Positions 6,890 through 15,635 are shown, counted from the first letter of the stretch. The stretch: DNA of 32,566 nucleotides from Paenibacillus anaericanus (GCF_003994475.1 NZ_RZNY01000040.1:1-32566); one strand, 5' to 3'. Notes: generated by a model from the sequence alone, not told the origin. Numbers and translations are program-made.

Positions 6890-7879
6890 TTGCAAGATGT
6901 TATCATCATCGGAGCGGGTCCGTGTGGACTATCCGCTGCCATAGAATGTCAGCGCCGCGGACTTCATGTTCTCGTATTAGAGAAAAACTGTCTAGTTCAT
7001 TCCATTTATTCATATCCGACCCATATGCAGTTCTTCAGTACAGCAGAAACGCTCTCCATCGGCGATATCCCCTTTACTACATCAAACGATAAGCCATTCC
7101 GTCATGAAGCGCTCGCTTATTACCGTGGTGTCAGTAATTTCTACTCGCTCGGAGTTGCTGCCTATGAAGAGGCAACCAACATTGAGCGCCAAGCTGATGG
7201 CACGTTTATCGTTTCCTCCATCACTAGAGATGGAGAGACCTGGGAATATAAGACCCGTTATGTTGTCATTTCAACAGGATACTTCGATCATCCTAATCTT
7301 CTTGGTATTCCTGGGGAAGATATGAGCAAGGTGTCCCATTATTTCCGTGAAGCCCATCCTTATACAGGAATGAAAGTGGCGGTCATCGGAGGAAGCAATT
7401 CTGCAGTAGATGCCGCTCTGGAAATGGTTCGTGTAGGTGCAGAAGTCACGGTTGTATATCGTGGTGAACAACTATCGGAATCCATTAAACCTTGGGTCAA
7501 ACCCGTCTTTGAAAGTATGGTGAACAAGGGTAAAATTCAGCTCCAACTATCTTCAAGAGTTATCGAAATAGAGCCTGCTCATGTACTCATAGAATCTCTA
7601 GAGTATAGAACAACTGAGCGACTTCCTAACGATTTCGTACTCGCATTAACCGGTTTCCGTCCAGACCGTAAGCTACTGGTTCAAGCTGGCGTCGAAATGT
7701 CTGGAGACATGGAGAAGCCTGTTTTTAATCCAGACACAATGGAGAGTAACGTGCCAGGTCTTTATGTCGCAGGAGTTATCGCCTCAGGCCGTAATGCCAA
7801 CGAAGTTTTTATTGAAACAGGCCGTGAACACGGTAAATTTATTGCAGAGCATATCCTCACTTCCCTTAAGGACCAATAA
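6890..7879 (+). CDS. ypdA: YpdA-type bacillithiol disulfide reductase (FAD/NADPH), 329 aa
   Basis: This is a single-domain flavin disulfide reductase relative. It has the FAD-binding GAGPCG at residues 8-13, containing the Cys conserved in YpdA (Bdr), the NADPH-binding VIGGSNSAVDAA (about 165-176), and a C-terminal FAD motif ending VPGLYVAGVIASGRNANEVFIETGREHG. There is no CxxC thioredoxin-reductase motif, as expected for YpdA. YpdA enzymes use NADPH to reduce bacillithiol disulfide formed when protein S-bacillithiolation is reversed, in the cytoplasm. The start is TTG at 6890, with a perfect AGGAGG nearby. It is followed after 39 bases by the DUF441 gene, probably one transcript. Confidence 0.9.
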   Translation: MQDVIIIGAGPCGLSAAIECQRRGLHVLVLEKNCLVHSIYSYPTHMQFFSTAETLSIGDIPFTTSNDKPFRHEALAYYRGVSNFYSLGVAAYEEATNIERQADGTFIVSSITRDGETWEYKTRYVVISTGYFDHPNLLGIPGEDMSKVSHYFREAHPYTGMKVAVIGGSNSAVDAALEMVRVGAEVTVVYRGEQLSESIKPWVKPVFESMVNKGKIQLQLSSRVIEIEPAHVLIESLEYRTTERLPNDFVLALTGFRPDRKLLVQAGVEMSGDMEKPVFNPDTMESNVPGLYVAGVIASGRNANEVFIETGREHGKFIAEHILTSLKDQ

Positions 7880-7918
7880 CGTTTCACCTATCGTCTGGAA
7901 AAGGAGAATTTAACACAC

Positions 7919-8371
7919 ATGAATCAAGTCGACATTACTTCCTTGTTGCTACTACTCATGGCCGGACTTGGTATCTTCAGCAACAATATGCCAATTACGG
8001 TAGCCATGATCGTATTGCTCCTGCTTAGAGTACTCCATCTGCAGCATTTGTTCCCTTGGCTTGAGAAATATGGCCTTACCATCGGGATTGTTATCCTCAC
8101 CATTGGAGTGATGGCTCCGGTTGCTAGCGGCAAAATTTCTCCCCAGACTCTGCTGACTTCCTTCTTTCACTGGAAATCCCTATTAGCCATTGGCATCGGA
8201 ATTCTCGTTGCTTGGTTAGGCGGGCGCGGGGCGACGTTAATGGGCAATCAGCCAACGATGGTTGCGGGACTGCTCATTGGAACAGTTCTTGGTGTTGCTT
8301 TCTTCAAAGGGGTCCCTGTAGGTCCACTGATCGCAGCCGGTATTCTTTCTCTGCTCATCGGCAAGGTTTAG
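7919..8371 (+). CDS. DUF441 (YtwI/YeaL-type) membrane protein, 150 aa
   Basis: A small, very hydrophobic protein with four to five membrane helices (about residues 5-25, 27-42, 50-68, 84-102, 114-146). The Gly-rich pattern LVAWLGGRGATLMGNQPTMVAGLLIGTVLGVAFFKGVPVGPLIAAG is the hallmark of DUF441. Function of the family is unknown. AAAGGAG lies shortly before the ATG. It is probably co-transcribed with ypdA, and a strong terminator follows. Confidence 0.9.
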   Translation: MNQVDITSLLLLLMAGLGIFSNNMPITVAMIVLLLLRVLHLQHLFPWLEKYGLTIGIVILTIGVMAPVASGKISPQTLLTSFFHWKSLLAIGIGILVAWLGGRGATLMGNQPTMVAGLLIGTVLGVAFFKGVPVGPLIAAGILSLLIGKV

Positions 8372-8382
8372 CAAATAATGAA

Positions 8383-8435
8383 AAAGGGGTTATCTCCAAA
8401 GGTCGATGATACGGACCTTTGGGGGTAGCCCCTTC
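8383..8435. terminator. Terminator shared by ypdA-DUF441 and the convergent ABC gene
   Basis: AAGGGGTTA..CCAAAGGTC pairs with GGACCTTTGG..TAGCCCCTT around an 8-base loop, giving a long interrupted stem. T-rich sequence follows on the plus strand and AAAAA precedes it, so it may work in both directions. Confidence 0.8.
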
Positions 8436-8449
8436 TTGCTCTTGAAAAC

Positions 8450-10198
8450 CTATGGATTTAAATTTTGGATGTTATAGAGCTGTGCATAGACACCTTGTTT
8501 TCCCATTAGCTCTTCATGCGTCCCGCGTTCTACAACAGAACCGTTCTTCATCACAACGATGAGATCGGCATGAGTGATGGTAGATAACCGATGTGCAACA
8601 ATAAGGGTGGTGCGACTCTTAGAGAGATCCCGAAGGGATTGTTGAATTAGGCTTTCCGACTCCAAATCAAGAGCCGATGTTGCCTCGTCCAAAATCAGTA
8701 TAGGCGGATTCTTTAGGAAGACCCGTGCGATAGCAACCCGTTGTTTTTGCCCACCAGACAGTTTCACACCCCGTTCTCCCACTTCCGTATCATAACCTTG
8801 TGGTAGTTCCAATATGAAATCATGAGCGTTGGCAGCCCGAGCTGCAGCATAGACGGCCTCATCATCACTTCCTGGATTACCTAATAAAATATTATCCCGA
8901 ACACTGCCACTAAACAAAAAGTTATCTTGAAGTACCATACCAATCTGACTACGCAAACTCTCCATTGTCCAATGGCTGGATTCCTTGCCTGCGATCAAGA
9001 TGGAGCCTTTCTGCACATCATAAAATCTTGGAATCAAGCCGACTAGCGATGATTTTCCGCCACCACTCATCCCAACAAAAGCCACCGTTTGACCTGGATT
9101 TGCCTGAAACGTAATATTTTTGAGTACCCAATTCCCTTGATCCTGATATTTAAACCAGACATTTCGAAAAGCAACCCCATAACTACCATGCTCAAGTATA
9201 GCGGCGTCATTCGCATCTACCATATCATAAGGCTCTTCCAAGAGTTCCTGCACACGTTCCCAAGAAGCGGAGGCTTGCGTTAGAATTGTCGATGAGTTAA
9301 TCAGCCGCTTCAACGGAGCATAGAGACGATCAAGATAACCGAAGAAGGCGATAAATGTCCCAAGTGTCAGATTACCTTGAATAACCTCATACCCCCCATA
9401 ACCGATCACCATCAGAGGAGCGATATCAGTCAGTGTATTAATAATCGCGAATGTCCAGGCATTCCAGCGACTGTGTGCCATCGCCTTACTTAAGTATTTG
9501 CCGTTGATCCCTTCGAACTTGCTCTGATCATGCCGCTCAAGGGCAAAGCTGCGAATAACTGAAATCCCCTGAATCCGTTCATGCAAATAAGCCTGAATGC
9601 CAGCTAAAGCTGCAGAACGATCCTTCGTTAGTTTTTTCAGACGTTTATATAATATTTGAACAGCAATCGCATACAGTGGGAAAATTGCAATCGATACGAA
9701 TGTCAGCGTAGGATCCAAATAAAACATAAAGCCAAGTACGAATACCAAAGTAAAAGCATCTAGCCAAACATTCATCAATCCGACTTCGACGATATTCTTC
9801 GTCTGTTCTGCATCGTTTATGAATCGGGAGATAATCTCCCCCACTTTTGTATTCTGATAATAGCGAAGTGACAAACGTTGAAGATGACTGTACAGTTTAT
9901 TACGTAGGTCCGACAATATTTTTGCGGTAATTAATTGGGCAAAATATTGTCTGGCATATTCTACAGGTCCCCGCACAATCACAAACAGAAAGAGTGTTAT
10001 GCCTAGAACGATCCCTAAATTGGATATCTTCTGATCCATACCCATCGTTGTATTTAATAAGATATCGTCAACTACATATTTCTGGACAAGCGGGAGTAAT
10101 GCCGGAATACCAAATTTCAGAATACCGATGATTAAGGTTAAAATAATCCACTTCGTATAAGGTTTGACAAAAACTAAATAGGACTTCCATTGTTTCAA
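8450..10198 (-). CDS. ABC exporter half-transporter, YgaD-like, 582 aa
   Basis: A fused membrane/ATPase exporter half-unit. Six membrane helices occupy roughly residues 15-310. The ATPase carries Walker A GMSGGGKSS (about 376), Q-loop VLQDN, signature LSGGQKQR (about 480), Walker B LILDEATSALD (about 503, with the catalytic Glu) and the H-loop AHRLST. Both ATP-site halves are canonical, so it probably works as a homodimer. Overall sequence and length fit Bacillus YgaD. It is likely a lipid or drug exporter; substrate unknown. The start is TTG at 10198; the upstream GAGGG is somewhat distant, so the start is less sure than the rest. Confidence 0.88.
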   Translation of the reverse strand: MKQWKSYLVFVKPYTKWIILTLIIGILKFGIPALLPLVQKYVVDDILLNTTMGMDQKISNLGIVLGITLFLFVIVRGPVEYARQYFAQLITAKILSDLRNKLYSHLQRLSLRYYQNTKVGEIISRFINDAEQTKNIVEVGLMNVWLDAFTLVFVLGFMFYLDPTLTFVSIAIFPLYAIAVQILYKRLKKLTKDRSAALAGIQAYLHERIQGISVIRSFALERHDQSKFEGINGKYLSKAMAHSRWNAWTFAIINTLTDIAPLMVIGYGGYEVIQGNLTLGTFIAFFGYLDRLYAPLKRLINSSTILTQASASWERVQELLEEPYDMVDANDAAILEHGSYGVAFRNVWFKYQDQGNWVLKNITFQANPGQTVAFVGMSGGGKSSLVGLIPRFYDVQKGSILIAGKESSHWTMESLRSQIGMVLQDNFLFSGSVRDNILLGNPGSDDEAVYAAARAANAHDFILELPQGYDTEVGERGVKLSGGQKQRVAIARVFLKNPPILILDEATSALDLESESLIQQSLRDLSKSRTTLIVAHRLSTITHADLIVVMKNGSVVERGTHEELMGKQGVYAQLYNIQNLNP

Positions 10199-10362
10199 AA
10201 CTTGTGCACATCCCTCGTGTTATATTACTCAGTCAACCTGTGACTAAACGTAACAAAATAAACTTCCCCATCGTTATTCCCCGACCCCATGCTGTAATTG
10301 TCAGTTTGATATGATATACTCCATAATGATCAATGAGCAACTATAGCTTTGGGAGGATAACC

Positions 10363-10869
10363 ATGTCACGTCGATTTGTTATAGAAGCCGTGATGGTGGC
10401 GATTTACGGTGAACTCATGGTGCCATCTGCACCTGTAGAATATATTGTGCCTTATACCACCATCATGGAGTTATACGAATTTCATAACAGCCCAGAAACT
10501 CTTATGAGTGATTCTGCTGACGAACTACACGTCAAAAATAAAATAAGCGAATTAATCGCTTATTTGGAAGAGCCACTTAATCGCAAAAAGCTAGAACGGG
10601 CTTTAAATGTACCTTGGTCCAAGAGTCCATCGATTCTATTCGGGGATAATATATCCTGGACTGTCGTTAATGCTGTGGATAACGAACAATACGGTGAATT
10701 CCTGGATCCGATTGAAACGGAGATCGTGCTCACAGCACAACGTGAAAACGCGCCTGTACTCACGGATCAATTAGAACTTATCCGTCGTATTATTGAATGC
10801 GAGGTCCCTGTACAGGTATTCGATATTGGGGACTTTGAGTTTGCTATGGATGACAGTGTCATTTTATAA
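10363..10869 (+). CDS. Conserved hypothetical protein, 168 aa
   Basis: Start chosen at ATG 10363 (MSRRFVIEAVMVAIYGEL), which has GGGAGGAT upstream; codons back to 10333 have no ribosome binding site. The protein is acidic and soluble, with the recurring motifs VEYIVPYTTIMELYEF, EEPLNRKKLERAL and DPIETEIVLTAQRENAPVLTDQLELI. I have an uncertain memory of similar Paenibacillus proteins carrying the automatic label ADP-heptose synthase, but I see no nucleotidyltransferase HxGH motif that would support that. Single gene with its own terminator. Function unknown. Confidence 0.75.
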   Translation: MSRRFVIEAVMVAIYGELMVPSAPVEYIVPYTTIMELYEFHNSPETLMSDSADELHVKNKISELIAYLEEPLNRKKLERALNVPWSKSPSILFGDNISWTVVNAVDNEQYGEFLDPIETEIVLTAQRENAPVLTDQLELIRRIIECEVPVQVFDIGDFEFAMDDSVIL

Positions 10870-10893
10870 TGCGAAACTATAAGTAAGTAAGAG

Positions 10894-10918
10894 AAGGCCC
10901 GATATCGGGCCTTTTTTA
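10894..10918 (+). terminator. Rho-independent terminator
   Basis: AAGGCCCGATATCGGGCCTT is a compact palindromic hairpin followed by a run of Ts, 24 bases after the stop at 10869. Confidence 0.9.
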
Positions 10919-10943
10919 CATATCCAGACCGATCATGGTCTAA

Positions 10944-11237
10944 TTAATCTGCCGTTTCATATTTATACTCGATATCGCCTTCTGCCTCATCAAAAGCTAC
11001 GTTCAGCCGATAACCATCCAAATACCATAAATCCTTATCTTCCATGTAGAACGTAATGCCATCCACAACAGAGGAAACCCCCATGGATACCGGTTCATCC
11101 ACTTCAATACCGAGTGAAAATCCCGGATGTATAACTCCCCCTGCACTATAGCGGGCGAAGAAACGGATCGATTGTCCCTCCTGTAAACCAAGCTCGTGTT
11201 TGAACCATTCTGCTGCCTCATGAGAAACGTTGATCAT
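10944..11237 (-). CDS. HesB/YneR-type protein without cysteines, 97 aa
   Basis: The protein has the HesB/IscA-like fold pattern: INVSHEAAEWFKHELGLQEGQSIRFFARYSAGG... HPGFSLGIEVDEP... GITFYMEDKDLWYLDGYRLNVAF. Genuine A-type Fe-S carriers have three conserved Cys (one central, CxC at the C-terminus); here there are no cysteines at all, as in the YneR subgroup. A role as Fe-S carrier is therefore unlikely, and the function is unknown. ATG at 11237 has AGGAGGGAG upstream. It is a single minus-strand gene, divergent from the bmr operon. Confidence 0.85.
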   Translation of the reverse strand: MINVSHEAAEWFKHELGLQEGQSIRFFARYSAGGVIHPGFSLGIEVDEPVSMGVSSVVDGITFYMEDKDLWYLDGYRLNVAFDEAEGDIEYKYETAD

Positions 11238-11324
11238 ATTGTTCTCCCTCCTATCTGCTTATATTTTAGACCAATCCGCTAGGAAAGCCAAACACTAACA
11301 TCCTGTTTTCTCCAAAAAAATAAA

Positions 11325-11353
11325 TTGACACATTCACAAATCTGGTGTTAAGA
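11325..11353 (+). promoter_or_regulatory. Consensus-type promoter of the bmr leader
   Basis: TTGACA (11325-11330), a 17-base spacer and TTAAGA (11348-11353; TAAGAT one base later with an 18-base spacer). Transcription should start near 11360, about 55 bases before the leader ORF and 350 before bmrC. Between them a perfect 8-bp hairpin AATGAATT/AATTCATT (11378-11397) lies just before the leader ribosome binding site. Confidence 0.75.
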
Positions 11354-11413
11354 TCGAAAACGTACTAGAAAATTTCAATGAATTACCAAATTCATTAAGA
11401 AAGGGTGAGCAAT

Positions 11414-11506
11414 GTGTTTAATCATTTTAATTCCGCATTTCCATATGCGGCACTACAACAACAATTAAATACTGAAGCAACCCCTGCAGGCTTGGATGGA
11501 ATTTAA
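11414..11506 (+). CDS. Probable BmrB-like leader peptide, 30 aa
   Basis: GTG at 11414 follows AAGGGTGA by a normal distance. The peptide begins FNHFNSAFPYAALQQQLN after the start and ends in TAA at 11506. An overlapping ATG at 11412 gives an 18-codon alternative in another frame. The ORF sits between a good promoter and a transcription terminator placed just before bmrC. In B. subtilis the orthologous transporter operon starts with a leader ORF, bmrB, whose translation controls transcriptional attenuation in response to ribosome-targeting antibiotics. I infer the same role here from position; I cannot verify peptide similarity. Confidence 0.55.
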   Translation: MFNHFNSAFPYAALQQQLNTEATPAGLDGI

Positions 11507-11557
11507 CGCTGACGCGTCCCGCCATTTTTTGTGGGAATCGGCGATATCATTCGCATA

Positions 11558-11580
11558 GGTTGCTTGATTATCAAGTAACG
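11558..11580 (+). promoter_or_regulatory. Leader hairpin between the leader ORF and the attenuator
   Basis: GTTGCTTGA and TCAAGTAAC form a 9-bp stem (one G-U) with a 3-base loop. Together with a smaller upstream hairpin TCCCGC/GTGGGA (11517-11535) it makes the leader highly structured; ribosome stalling at or after the leader ORF could rearrange these. Confidence 0.5.
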
Positions 11581-11581
11581 T

Positions 11582-11635
11582 GCGATATATGTATTGTCTT
11601 TAAGGCATATCGTTTACGGACGATATGTCTTTTTT
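11582..11635 (+). terminator. bmrCD attenuator: terminator with competing antiterminator
   Basis: The terminator stem is AAGGCATATCGT (11602-11613) with ACGATATGTCTT, a 6-base loop and a run of six Ts (11630-11635). An upstream GCGATAT (11582-11588) can pair with ATATCGT (11607-11613), destroying the terminator's left arm. A second CGATAT copy lies at 11542-11547. The arrangement is that of a transcription attenuator in front of the transporter genes. Confidence 0.75.
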
Positions 11636-11708
11636 GCGATTTCCGGCACCTGTAGAGGTTCATTACTATTCACAATTAGAGCAATTTGGAGAAGGAGGAA
11701 AACCCTCA

Positions 11709-13466
11709 ATGTTTTCAGTTCTTAAAAATTTAGGATGGTTTTTTCAGAGAGAGAAAAAGCGTTATTTTATTGGTTTAATCTTATTAATCGTTTGTGGTAT
11801 CGCAGAATTGGCACCACCCAAGTTGTTAGGAAATGCCATTGATGAAATCGTAACAGGCTCCGTGACTTGGGCATCCCTTACGAATTATATCTTACTAATC
11901 ATTGGCGTCCTTATCTTTATCTACTTTACGACGTATGTTTGGATGCGCGAAATATTTGGCGGATCCAATCTTGTAGAACGTTTACTTCGTACACGATTCA
12001 TGAATCATCTACTTGGAATGACACCACCATTCTTCGAGCGAAGCCGCACAGGTGATCTAATGGCCCGCGCGACCAACGATTTGCGTTCGGTTTCTACAAC
12101 TGTTGGTTTCGGAATGCTAACGTTAACCGATTCCACCTCCTATTTATCGGTGATCTTGATCGCAATGGGAACGATGATCAGTTGGAAGCTAACACTCGCT
12201 GCGATTATTCCCCTCCCCTTCATCGCATTAGCAATGAAGATTTACGGAAAGATCATTCACGAGCGTTACACACTCGCTCAGGATGCTTTTGGAGATATGA
12301 ATGATCAGGTACTTGAATCCGTAGCCGGTATTCGCGTCATTCGTGCCTATGTTCAAGAGCGCCATGATGAGCAAAAATTTGCTGATATCACTAATGATGT
12401 ATATAAGAAGAATCTTGCGGTGGCTAAGGTCGATGCCTACTTTGAACCTACTATTCGTCTATTCGTAGGACTTAGCTACGCTATCGGACTTACATACGGC
12501 ATATATCTCGTATTTCATAATGAACTGACCCTTGGCAATCTCGTAACGTTTAACATGTTTCTCGGTATGATGATCTGGCCCATGTTTGCTATTGGAGAAT
12601 TAATCAACATTATGCAGCGCGGTGGCGCCTCACTTGATCGTGTTAATGAGACACTTAACGTTCCTCCTGACGTGAAAGATCCGGCTAATCCCATTCATGT
12701 CGAAAGTCCTGAAGCTATTGAATTCAAAGACCTCACCTTCCGCTACCCTACTTCATCGATTAACAACCTAGAGAAAATTAACCTAACAGTCAAACGTGGT
12801 CAAACACTCGGTATCGTCGGTAAAACGGGAAGCGGTAAATCAACACTATTGAAGCAACTATTAAATGAATACCCTGCCGGAACAGGTAAGCTTACGATTT
12901 CAGACGTGCTCATTCAAGACATTTCTCTGAATCAGCTCTACAGCTGGATTGGTTATGTTCCACAAGAACAAATTCTGTTCTCCAAGACAGTCCGGCAGAA
13001 TATCCAATTCGGTTTGAAAGACGCTCCTGATGACATCATTATGGAAGCGATCAAGACAGCTGCCTTTGATCAGGATTTAGGTACATTATCGGATGGCCTT
13101 GATACACTAGTAGGTGAAAAAGGCGTGGCCCTTTCTGGTGGACAGAAACAACGCGTTGCTCTTGCTAGGGCGTTCATCGCCGATCCAGATATCTTAATCC
13201 TAGATGATGCCTTATCCGCTGTGGATGCGCGGACTGAAGCGCGAATCATTGACAACATTCGCAATCAGCGTTCCGGCAAAACTACGCTAATCTCTACACA
13301 CAGACTATCTGGTGTGGAACATGCAGACTGGATCGTCGTGCTGGAGAAAGGCAAGATGATCGAACAAGGTACTCATGAAACACTACTGGAACTCGGTGGT
13401 TGGTACCGTGAACAATACGAACGTCAACAGGTAGAATCTGGCCTAAGTGACGGGGAGGTGTCCTAA
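11709..13466 (+). CDS. bmrC: BmrC (YheI): ABC exporter half with degenerate ATP site, 585 aa
   Basis: BmrC pairs with BmrD to form a heterodimeric multidrug ABC exporter. The N-terminus MFSVLKNLGWFF closely resembles B. subtilis YheI, and starting at 11709 (AAGGAGG upstream) gives 585 aa, the expected length; a longer frame reaching back to 11625 would begin inside the attenuator. Six membrane helices (about 20-310) precede the ATPase: Walker A GKTGSGKST (about 371), signature LSGGQKQR (about 475), Walker B ILILDDALSAVD (about 497). The residue after Walker B is Asp instead of the catalytic Glu, marking the degenerate site known for this subunit. Expression is probably controlled by the leader peptide and attenuator upstream. 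Confidence 0.93.
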   Translation: MFSVLKNLGWFFQREKKRYFIGLILLIVCGIAELAPPKLLGNAIDEIVTGSVTWASLTNYILLIIGVLIFIYFTTYVWMREIFGGSNLVERLLRTRFMNHLLGMTPPFFERSRTGDLMARATNDLRSVSTTVGFGMLTLTDSTSYLSVILIAMGTMISWKLTLAAIIPLPFIALAMKIYGKIIHERYTLAQDAFGDMNDQVLESVAGIRVIRAYVQERHDEQKFADITNDVYKKNLAVAKVDAYFEPTIRLFVGLSYAIGLTYGIYLVFHNELTLGNLVTFNMFLGMMIWPMFAIGELINIMQRGGASLDRVNETLNVPPDVKDPANPIHVESPEAIEFKDLTFRYPTSSINNLEKINLTVKRGQTLGIVGKTGSGKSTLLKQLLNEYPAGTGKLTISDVLIQDISLNQLYSWIGYVPQEQILFSKTVRQNIQFGLKDAPDDIIMEAIKTAAFDQDLGTLSDGLDTLVGEKGVALSGGQKQRVALARAFIADPDILILDDALSAVDARTEARIIDNIRNQRSGKTTLISTHRLSGVEHADWIVVLEKGKMIEQGTHETLLELGGWYREQYERQQVESGLSDGEVS

Positions 13467-13467
13467 G

Positions 13468-15516
13468 ATGCACAGTAATACAGGTAAATCACTATTCAAA
13501 TACGCCATGACGGCGAAAAATACATTCATTTTAGCACTCGTTATGCTAGCTATCGGTGTTGCCGCTGAACTAGCGGGACCGTTTATCGCTCGCTCCATGA
13601 TCGACGACCATATGCTAGCGATCGAACAACCATTCAATGAGACCTCCATTCAGGGAGAGCAGACGGTTTCCTTCGACAATCGCTACTTCAAACGAGGCGA
13701 CCGCTTAGCTGACGGGGAAGCCAAAGGTAATGAGGTTCGAATCCTTCAGGTAGGATCTTCCTTTGTGTTCATTGACAGTGCAGTATCAGATATAACGGGC
13801 AAGCGCAGCTATGCAGACGGTATAATGACCTTGGATAAAAAAGGAGTTATAACTGATTATCCAGCTCAAAAACTGAGTGCTACCGAGCTATTCTCGTTCT
13901 ACAAACCTGAGATACCTGGAATATTTACGTTGGTCGGCTGGTACCTTTGTTTTCTTGCCATCTCAATCCTAATGGAATTTGGTAAAACGTATTGGCTACA
14001 ATCATCAGCAAATAAAGTCATTCAGAAGCTACGCATGGATGTATATGCACATATCCAACGTCTGCCCGTTCATTTCTTTGACAATTTACCCGCAGGAAAA
14101 GTCGTATCCCGGGTAACAAATGATACGGAAGCAGTCAAAGACTTGTTCATTGCTGTGCTTTCAAACTTCTTCTCCGGCATCATTAATATGATTGGTGTAT
14201 ATATCGCTCTGTTCTTACTTGATGTAAGACTTGGGCTCATCTGTCTCTTCATTGTGCCGATCATTTGGATCTGGGTTGTTCTTTACCGGAAATTCGCTAC
14301 GAAGTACAACACCATCATTCGTTCGCGCTTAAGTGAGATCAATGCAATTATCAACGAATCCATTCAAGGAATGTCGATCATCCGAATTTTCCGGAGAGAA
14401 CCACAAACCAAAGAAGAATTCGAGAACTTGAACAATGACTACATGAAACATCAGAATAAAATGCTTAACCTGAACTCATTTACTTCACATAATCTCGTCA
14501 ACGTAATCCGCAGTTTTTCATTCGCAGTTGTTCTGTGGTACTTTGGCTCAGCACAATTGAATGGAACAGGAATCATCTCACTTGGGGTACTCTACGCTTT
14601 CGTTGACGTGCTCGGACGACTGTTCCAACCAATGACAGGTATGGTGAATCAACTTGCTGCGCTGGATTCCTCCATGGTATCCGCTGGCCGAGTATTCGCC
14701 CTCATGGACGAACCAGGTGAGGATGTTACCGATGGCTCCATGCCTCGTTACAAAGGAAACGTGGAATTTAAAGACGTATCGTTTGCCTATAAACAAGACT
14801 ACGTGTTAAAGAATATTACCTTTAAAGCTAAGCAAGGTCAGACGGTAGCACTCGTTGGTCATACGGGATCAGGTAAGAGTTCCATCATCAACTTATTGTT
14901 CCGTTTTTACGATCCGCAGAAAGGGACGATCACGATCGACGGTCAGAATGTACGGGACCTACCTAAACAGTGGATTCGTGAGCATATGGGAATTGTACTG
15001 CAAGACCCTTATTTGTTCACCGGAACAATTGCCTCAAATGTCAGTCTTGGTGATGATAAAATCTCACGGGCTACAATAGAGAAGGCGTTGGAAGATGTCG
15101 GGGCTACCCGGATCCTATCTCACCTTCCGAAAGGACTAGATGAACCCGTTGTTGAGAAAGGGAGTACGCTCTCAGCTGGGGAACGACAACTCATCTCGTT
15201 TGCACGGGCACTAGCCTTTGACCCGGCCATCCTCATTCTCGATGAAGCCACAGCTAACATTGATACGGAGACTGAGGCACTGATCCAATCTGCACTGGAA
15301 GTTCTGAAACGTGGACGGACAACATTTATCATCGCTCACCGCTTATCGACAATCCGTAGCGCTGACCAGATTCTCGTGCTGCATCGGGGTCAAATCGTGG
15401 AGCAAGGTACACACGAAGAACTGCTCGCGCATGGCGGTCGCTACTATCAAATGTACCGTCTGCAGCTCGGTTCCTCTGAGGTCCTGGTATCTGCCGGAAA
15501 TCCCGCTACAGTGTAG
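13468..15516 (+). CDS. bmrD: BmrD (YheH): ABC exporter partner subunit, 682 aa
   Basis: The partner of BmrC. ATG at 13468 begins one base after the bmrC stop, with GGGGAGGTG overlapping the end of bmrC, so the two are translationally coupled. About 100 residues are inserted between helices 1 and 2 (roughly 45-145), the extracellular domain characteristic of BmrD. The ATPase has Walker A GHTGSGKSS (about 465), an altered signature LSAGERQ (about 568) in place of LSGGQ, and Walker B LILDEATANID (about 590) with the catalytic Glu. Hence the catalytic site is formed by BmrD Walker motifs with BmrC LSGGQ, and the other site is degenerate. Length agrees with the ~673 aa of the B. subtilis protein. 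Confidence 0.93.
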   Translation: MHSNTGKSLFKYAMTAKNTFILALVMLAIGVAAELAGPFIARSMIDDHMLAIEQPFNETSIQGEQTVSFDNRYFKRGDRLADGEAKGNEVRILQVGSSFVFIDSAVSDITGKRSYADGIMTLDKKGVITDYPAQKLSATELFSFYKPEIPGIFTLVGWYLCFLAISILMEFGKTYWLQSSANKVIQKLRMDVYAHIQRLPVHFFDNLPAGKVVSRVTNDTEAVKDLFIAVLSNFFSGIINMIGVYIALFLLDVRLGLICLFIVPIIWIWVVLYRKFATKYNTIIRSRLSEINAIINESIQGMSIIRIFRREPQTKEEFENLNNDYMKHQNKMLNLNSFTSHNLVNVIRSFSFAVVLWYFGSAQLNGTGIISLGVLYAFVDVLGRLFQPMTGMVNQLAALDSSMVSAGRVFALMDEPGEDVTDGSMPRYKGNVEFKDVSFAYKQDYVLKNITFKAKQGQTVALVGHTGSGKSSIINLLFRFYDPQKGTITIDGQNVRDLPKQWIREHMGIVLQDPYLFTGTIASNVSLGDDKISRATIEKALEDVGATRILSHLPKGLDEPVVEKGSTLSAGERQLISFARALAFDPAILILDEATANIDTETEALIQSALEVLKRGRTTFIIAHRLSTIRSADQILVLHRGQIVEQGTHEELLAHGGRYYQMYRLQLGSSEVLVSAGNPATV

Positions 15517-15557
15517 ACTACTATTTAACAAACTTAAGCTAATGCAAGATAACAAAG

Positions 15558-15605
15558 AGGCTATCCTATCGTGAAATTACTTCACACTTAGGATAGCCTT
15601 TATCT
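15558..15605. terminator. Terminator of the bmr operon
   Basis: AGGCTATCCTA pairs with TAGGATAGCCT around a 20-base loop that can itself pair (GTGAA/TTCAC), followed by T-rich sequence. It also faces the convergent SLH-protein gene. Confidence 0.85.
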
Positions 15606-15635
15606 TTATATCTTCTCTTTCATCCAGCTCAGCCT

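Noticed and set aside
11412..11468. 18-codon ORF from ATG 11412 as the bmr leader peptide
   Set aside because: Kept as an alternative only; it is too close to its ribosome binding site and ends early, while the GTG frame is longer and ends nearer the attenuator. The two cannot be separated with certainty by reading alone.
11625..11708. Longer start for bmrC at ATG 11625
   Set aside because: The ATG lies inside the right arm of the attenuator and has no ribosome binding site; ATG 11709 has AAGGAGG and gives the expected N-terminus and length.
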